Shown: in pieces, positions 61,261-64,000 of the stretch
Layout: each line of letters opens with the position of its first letter
Position numbering within the stretch: the stretch's first letter is position 1
NCBI GenBank assembly: GCA_964586395.1
Contig: CAZPGP010000001.1
Span: 33,432 to 97,431 of the forward strand
DNA length: 64,000 nt
Origin: DATEFF01 sp964586395
Lineage (GTDB): Bacteria > Patescibacteriota > Saccharimonadia > Saccharimonadales > EFPC-124
Direction of reading: 5' to 3'
Program-made: the position numbers and the translations under genes
Notes under the pieces: model-generated
Database searches by the model: none
Told to the model about the DNA's origin: nothing
Seen by the model: the letters and a program-made list of their open reading frames with translations, nothing else

Positions 61261-61289
61261 ATTATACTGTCGCAGGCTGCGATCTTCAA
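61261..61289 (-). promoter_or_regulatory. Promoter of the wzm-wzt operon
   Basis: TTGAAG (61284-61289) and TATAAT (61261-61266) with 17 nt between them on the minus strand, directly before the permease start. Confidence 0.6.
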
Positions 61290-61307
61290 CAATGTTACCG
61301 TTTACCT

Positions 61308-61505
61308 CTAATTTGACAGCGCCCAAATACCGATAGCGACACCGATAAAAGCCATAACGACAGCAACCACAAACAGCACTCGCTGACCTGGCAGGCTCCT
61401 TGGATTCTGCTTCGTAGCTGGCTGGTTTATTTGGCCAACCAAGGCTTGATCCCCACTTACCGACAAGTACCTAACCGCTCTTACAAACTTATCGCGTGCG
61501 TTCAT
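61308..61505 (-). CDS. Small single-helix membrane protein
   Basis: 65 residues: a charged N-terminal half (MNARDKFVRAVRYLSVSGDQ) and one C-terminal helix (VLFVVAVVMAFIGVAIGIWA). The ATG lies 5 nt after the stop of the GT4 gene, so it is probably the second gene of that unit. No family recognised; it may tether or modulate a neighbouring enzyme. Confidence 0.55.
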   Translation of the reverse strand: MNARDKFVRAVRYLSVSGDQALVGQINQPATKQNPRSLPGQRVLFVVAVVMAFIGVAIGIWALSN

Positions 61506-61510
61506 GTCTA

Positions 61511-62695
61511 CTACTTTGTCACTTCCTTGCGGAGATTCAACAGCGTCTTTGCGATCGATTCAGTGCTGCGCTCCCAGGTGAATCCCATGGCGTGCTTGTA
61601 CCCCTTTTCGATGAGCTTTTGGCGCTTGGTTGGATCCATTTCGATGGCTTCCTTCATAGCTGCTGCGATGGAATCAATATCGTGTGGGTCGCAGTAGATC
61701 CCTGCGCCATTGGCGACTTCGTGTAGCGGCGGAATGTCAGACACAACGACCAGCGTCTTGCTAGCCATGGCTTCGAGCGGCGGCATGCCGAACCCTTCGT
61801 AGAGAGCCGGCAGGACGAGCGCAGTCGCGCCGCTGATCAGACGCACTACGTCTTCGTCTGGAACGTACGTACGGGGCTTCAGGACCATGTGGCCGGCCTT
61901 ATTAGCATCATCTATAGCTGAAAACACGCCTTCGTTCAGCCAACCGTCACTGCCCACCATGATCATGGCGTGGTCTTTCGGTAATTGCTTCACTGCTTTA
62001 ACCATACGCTCGAGGTTCTTTCGCGGCTCGATGTTGCCAATGTACAGCAAGTATGGCTGGTCCTTCAGGCCGTATTTGTCACGAGCTTTGGCGACTTCCT
62101 TGATTGGATATGGCTTGTACATGTCGGTGTTGACGCCGTTGTAGACAACCAATACTTGCTCAGGCTTCACCTTAAAGTTATCAATGATTTCCTGGCGAGC
62201 ACTCTTGCTCACGGTGATGACGTAATCGGTTTGGCGAATATAGCGCGGCACGTTCTTGGCCAGTGACTTCTGGTTGTCGGGCTGCACAAACTCCGGGTGA
62301 ACCGCAAAACAGATGTCATGAATATATGTCAGCGACTTGCTGCGCTTGGTGAGCGGCCAGTTAAAGAAATTGCCAAACAGATACACGCCCTGCCCAAGGA
62401 GTAAGTCCATCGGCGGTAACAATCCCCGGCGGCCCAGACCGTTCATCACGCGAAATTTCATAGGGATCGCCTTGCGCGTGCAATTCTCCAAGCCTTTCCA
62501 GCGATCCAGCAGGTGCATACGATTCTTTGGCGCGACCAGAACGATCTCGTACTTGCCGGTCACTTCTGTATTGGCGGCTAACGCGGCAACGAGTCCTGCC
62601 AAAGCGTGCGGCACACCACTGATCTGGCGGTCGACCAGCGGGACGGCTTCTACGAATAATTTGGTTTTCTTTGCTTGAGGGCGGTTGGTTGGCAT
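61511..62695 (-). CDS. GT4-family glycosyltransferase
   Basis: 394 residues from ATG 62695. The upstream TTG (62704) directly follows the probable -10 box TACCAT and is less likely. QPYLLYIGNIEPRKNLERMV and LPALYEGFGMPPLEAMASKT are the donor-site blocks of the WbpY/mannosyltransferase branch. Divergent from another GT4 gene, 57 bp apart. Confidence 0.92.
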   Translation of the reverse strand: MPTNRPQAKKTKLFVEAVPLVDRQISGVPHALAGLVAALAANTEVTGKYEIVLVAPKNRMHLLDRWKGLENCTRKAIPMKFRVMNGLGRRGLLPPMDLLLGQGVYLFGNFFNWPLTKRSKSLTYIHDICFAVHPEFVQPDNQKSLAKNVPRYIRQTDYVITVSKSARQEIIDNFKVKPEQVLVVYNGVNTDMYKPYPIKEVAKARDKYGLKDQPYLLYIGNIEPRKNLERMVKAVKQLPKDHAMIMVGSDGWLNEGVFSAIDDANKAGHMVLKPRTYVPDEDVVRLISGATALVLPALYEGFGMPPLEAMASKTLVVVSDIPPLHEVANGAGIYCDPHDIDSIAAAMKEAIEMDPTKRQKLIEKGYKHAMGFTWERSTESIAKTLLNLRKEVTK

Positions 62696-62740
62696 GTGGT
62701 TCAAATGGTACAGTAATTACATTAATTGATAGGTTAATTG

Positions 62741-62746
62741 TAGACT
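62741..62746 (+). promoter_or_regulatory. -10 box of the leaderless GT4 gene
   Basis: TAGACT ends 6 nt before ATG 62753; TTACAT lies 18 nt upstream. Confidence 0.55.
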
Positions 62747-62752
62747 CCGACC

Positions 62753-63850
62753 ATGAAAATTGCCATCGACGCCCGCATCATCCGAACCAGCACCGGCCGC
62801 TACGTTGAGCGCCTGCTGCATTATTTGCAAGAGATCGATCACGAGAACGAATACGTCATCCTGCTTGATAAGAAAGATTTTGGCGGCTGGACGCCAACAG
62901 CGCCTAACTTTAGTAAGCACGCGATGGACATCCCCAACTATAGCTTCAAAGAGCAGATCAACTACCCGATCCTGCTCAACAAGCTCAAGGTCGACCTGGT
63001 ACACTTCGCCATGCCGCAGCAACCACTCCTCTACTTCAGGCCGTCCGTTACGACCATTCACGACCTGACGCTCTTGCATCACAAGAACTACGAAGATAAT
63101 TCGCCGCTGGCCTACAACATTAAGCAATTTATCTTCAAGCAGGTCGTGAAGTTCGCCGCGCGCAAGTCACGCATCGTGATCGCTCCAACCGAATACACCA
63201 AGGGCGATATCGTAAAGACGCTTGGAGCAAAGCCAGAGAAGATCGTCGTAACGTACGAGTCTGGCGAGCAGCTTGCCCAACGCGACGCCGAGCCTATTAC
63301 CAAGCTTCAAGACAAGCCGTACATTATGTACGTCGGTCGCATGGACCCGTACAAGAACATTCGTCGGCTCATTCGGGCGCACCAGCAGCTCATCAAAGCT
63401 CATCCCGACCTGCAGCTAGCTCTTCCTGGCGCTAAAGATGGCAACGTCCAAGTTCTGGAGAAGTGGGTGAAGGATGAAGACTTCAAGAACGTACATTTTC
63501 TCGGCTTCGTATCCGACGAGCAGCTACGTTGGCTATTTGAAAACACTCAGGCCTATGTATTTGCTTCGTTGTCGGAGGGATTTGGCCTCCCTGGCCTCGA
63601 AGCCATGAACTACGGCGCACCGCTCGTCAGCAGCAATGCGACGTGCCTGCCTGAGGTCTACCACAACGCCGCACATTATTTTGACCCAACCAACATCGAG
63701 GACATCGCCGCCAAGATCAACGACGTGCTCGAAGACCCAACCCTTCGCGAGAATCTCGTGAAGGAAGGCAAGCAAGTCCTGGCCGGCTACTCGTGGAAGA
63801 AGATGGCCGAGGAGACGCTGGCCGCTTACAAACGCGCGCTACAAAAATAG
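62753..63850 (+). CDS. GT4-family glycosyltransferase
   Basis: 365 residues. The opening MKIAIDARIIRTSTGRYVER shows the short 'IDAR' start of one GT4 branch. The donor half has KPYIMYVGRMDPYKNIRRLI and ASLSEGFGLPGLEAMNYGAP with the E-x7-E pair. Monocistronic, leaderless, followed by a terminator that overlaps the stop codon. Final gene of the polysaccharide locus. Confidence 0.93.
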   Translation: MKIAIDARIIRTSTGRYVERLLHYLQEIDHENEYVILLDKKDFGGWTPTAPNFSKHAMDIPNYSFKEQINYPILLNKLKVDLVHFAMPQQPLLYFRPSVTTIHDLTLLHHKNYEDNSPLAYNIKQFIFKQVVKFAARKSRIVIAPTEYTKGDIVKTLGAKPEKIVVTYESGEQLAQRDAEPITKLQDKPYIMYVGRMDPYKNIRRLIRAHQQLIKAHPDLQLALPGAKDGNVQVLEKWVKDEDFKNVHFLGFVSDEQLRWLFENTQAYVFASLSEGFGLPGLEAMNYGAPLVSSNATCLPEVYHNAAHYFDPTNIEDIAAKINDVLEDPTLRENLVKEGKQVLAGYSWKKMAEETLAAYKRALQK

Positions 63851-63870
63851 GACCGCTTAGTCCTATTTTA
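63844..63870 (+). terminator. Terminator of the last GT4 gene
   Basis: AAAATAGGAC and GTCCTATTTT pair perfectly around CGCTTA; the stem includes the stop codon. Confidence 0.85.
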
Positions 63871-63882
63871 TAAAATGGGTGA

Positions 63883-63920
63883 CAGTCGGCGGGGCGAACC
63901 GACTGACAGGACCCTGGTCC
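63883..63920. terminator. Two hairpins downstream of the KhpB gene
   Basis: CAGTCGG...CCGACTG pair around a 9-nt loop, and AGGACC-CT-GGTCCT is an almost perfect palindrome next to it. They lie between the convergent GT4 and KhpB genes and probably end KhpB transcription. Confidence 0.5.
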
Positions 63921-63926
63921 TTATAA

Positions 63927-64000
63927 CTACTCAGCGACTTTAGAAATCACAAGATGACGGTCGCGACCCTCACCCTCAGAATGACTCTCGAGTGAGCCAA
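63927..64000 (-). CDS. khpB: KhpB/Jag-type RNA-binding protein, C-terminal end (partial)
   Basis: The minus-strand frame ending at 63927 reads GSLESHSEGEGRDRHLVISK followed by VAE and a stop. The pattern S.SEG.G.DRHLVI is the end of the R3H domain of Jag/KhpB proteins, which bind RNA and affect cell elongation and division. In many bacteria this gene follows rpmH, rnpA and yidC near the replication origin, so the right side of the window may approach the origin. Confidence 0.8.
   Translation of the reverse strand, partial: GSLESHSEGEGRDRHLVISKVAE

Noticed and set aside
1..64000. Recoded TGA (as in Gracilibacteria/Absconditabacteria)
   Set aside because: TGA ends several genes here at the expected C-terminus, for example at 133 and 16403-16405, and no frame requires reading through it.
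1..64000. CRISPR array, insertion sequence, integrase or prophage
   Set aside because: No spaced short direct repeats, transposase, integrase or phage structural genes were seen; the tail-fibre similarity is within one surface protein.

Overview
The window reads as a chromosomal segment of a Patescibacteria/CPR bacterium, most consistent with Saccharibacteria (TM7); this is an inference from content, as no 16S gene is present. Pointers are a standard genetic code (TGA ends several genes), roughly half G+C in most genes (judged by eye), a giant N-terminally anchored surface protein with phage-tail-fibre-like repeats, an LPxTG-like surface protein, many small-membrane and glycosyltransferase genes, and widespread leaderless promoters in which the -10 box lies 6-7 nt before the ATG. 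The right edge carries the end of a Jag/KhpB (R3H) gene, a family that often sits near the replication origin.

Layout. 1-8.2 kb: the start of an anchored protein and the 2.7-thousand-residue surface protein. 8.4-14.5 kb: Fur-type and Crp-type regulators, an RRM protein, an AbrB-MFS drug-efflux pair, a methyltransferase and a second MFS pump. 14.6-20.9 kb: sortase-type surface protein, an alpha/beta hydrolase cassette, a haem-type membrane protein, a cupredoxin-like protein that lacks copper ligands, DUF4342, a PQQ-type sugar dehydrogenase, a nucleotide kinase, rifamycin ADP-ribosyltransferase (arr), tRNA-Asn(GTT) and a small Gly/Asn-rich secreted protein. 21-63.9 kb: a very large envelope-polysaccharide locus.

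The polysaccharide locus has an initiating polyprenyl-phosphate sugar transferase, at least thirteen GT2/GT4 enzymes, four large multi-membrane GT-C-like proteins, a Wzx-type flippase with an O-antigen-ligase/Wzy-type protein, and separately a Wzm/Wzt-type ABC exporter. It also has GDP-mannose synthesis (ManC), a pyruvyl transferase, an FkbM methyltransferase, an SDR epimerase with a TIM-barrel isomerase, three GtrA proteins and a secreted lysozyme-like protein. The organism can therefore probably build and export more than one surface glycan.

The most unusual feature is a set of three single-gene, much more G+C-rich units (15.43-16.46, 38.15-38.78 and 46.72-47.83 kb). Each has its own -35/-10 promoter with a 17-nt spacer, a 42-44-nt distance from the -10 box to the start codon, a Shine-Dalgarno sequence, one gene and a GC-rich hairpin. 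Each is wedged tightly between host genes and ends at a related motif (TAGATAATTTCATGG, identical in two, degenerate in the third) next to the stop codon of the convergent neighbour. Most native first genes are leaderless, so these units look like independently acquired, moron-like expression cassettes.

Two 100-N scaffold gaps (39410-39509 and 52259-52358) are each flanked by the same 55 bases on both sides. Collapsing one copy plus the Ns restores an open frame in both affected genes, so these breaks are assembly artefacts.
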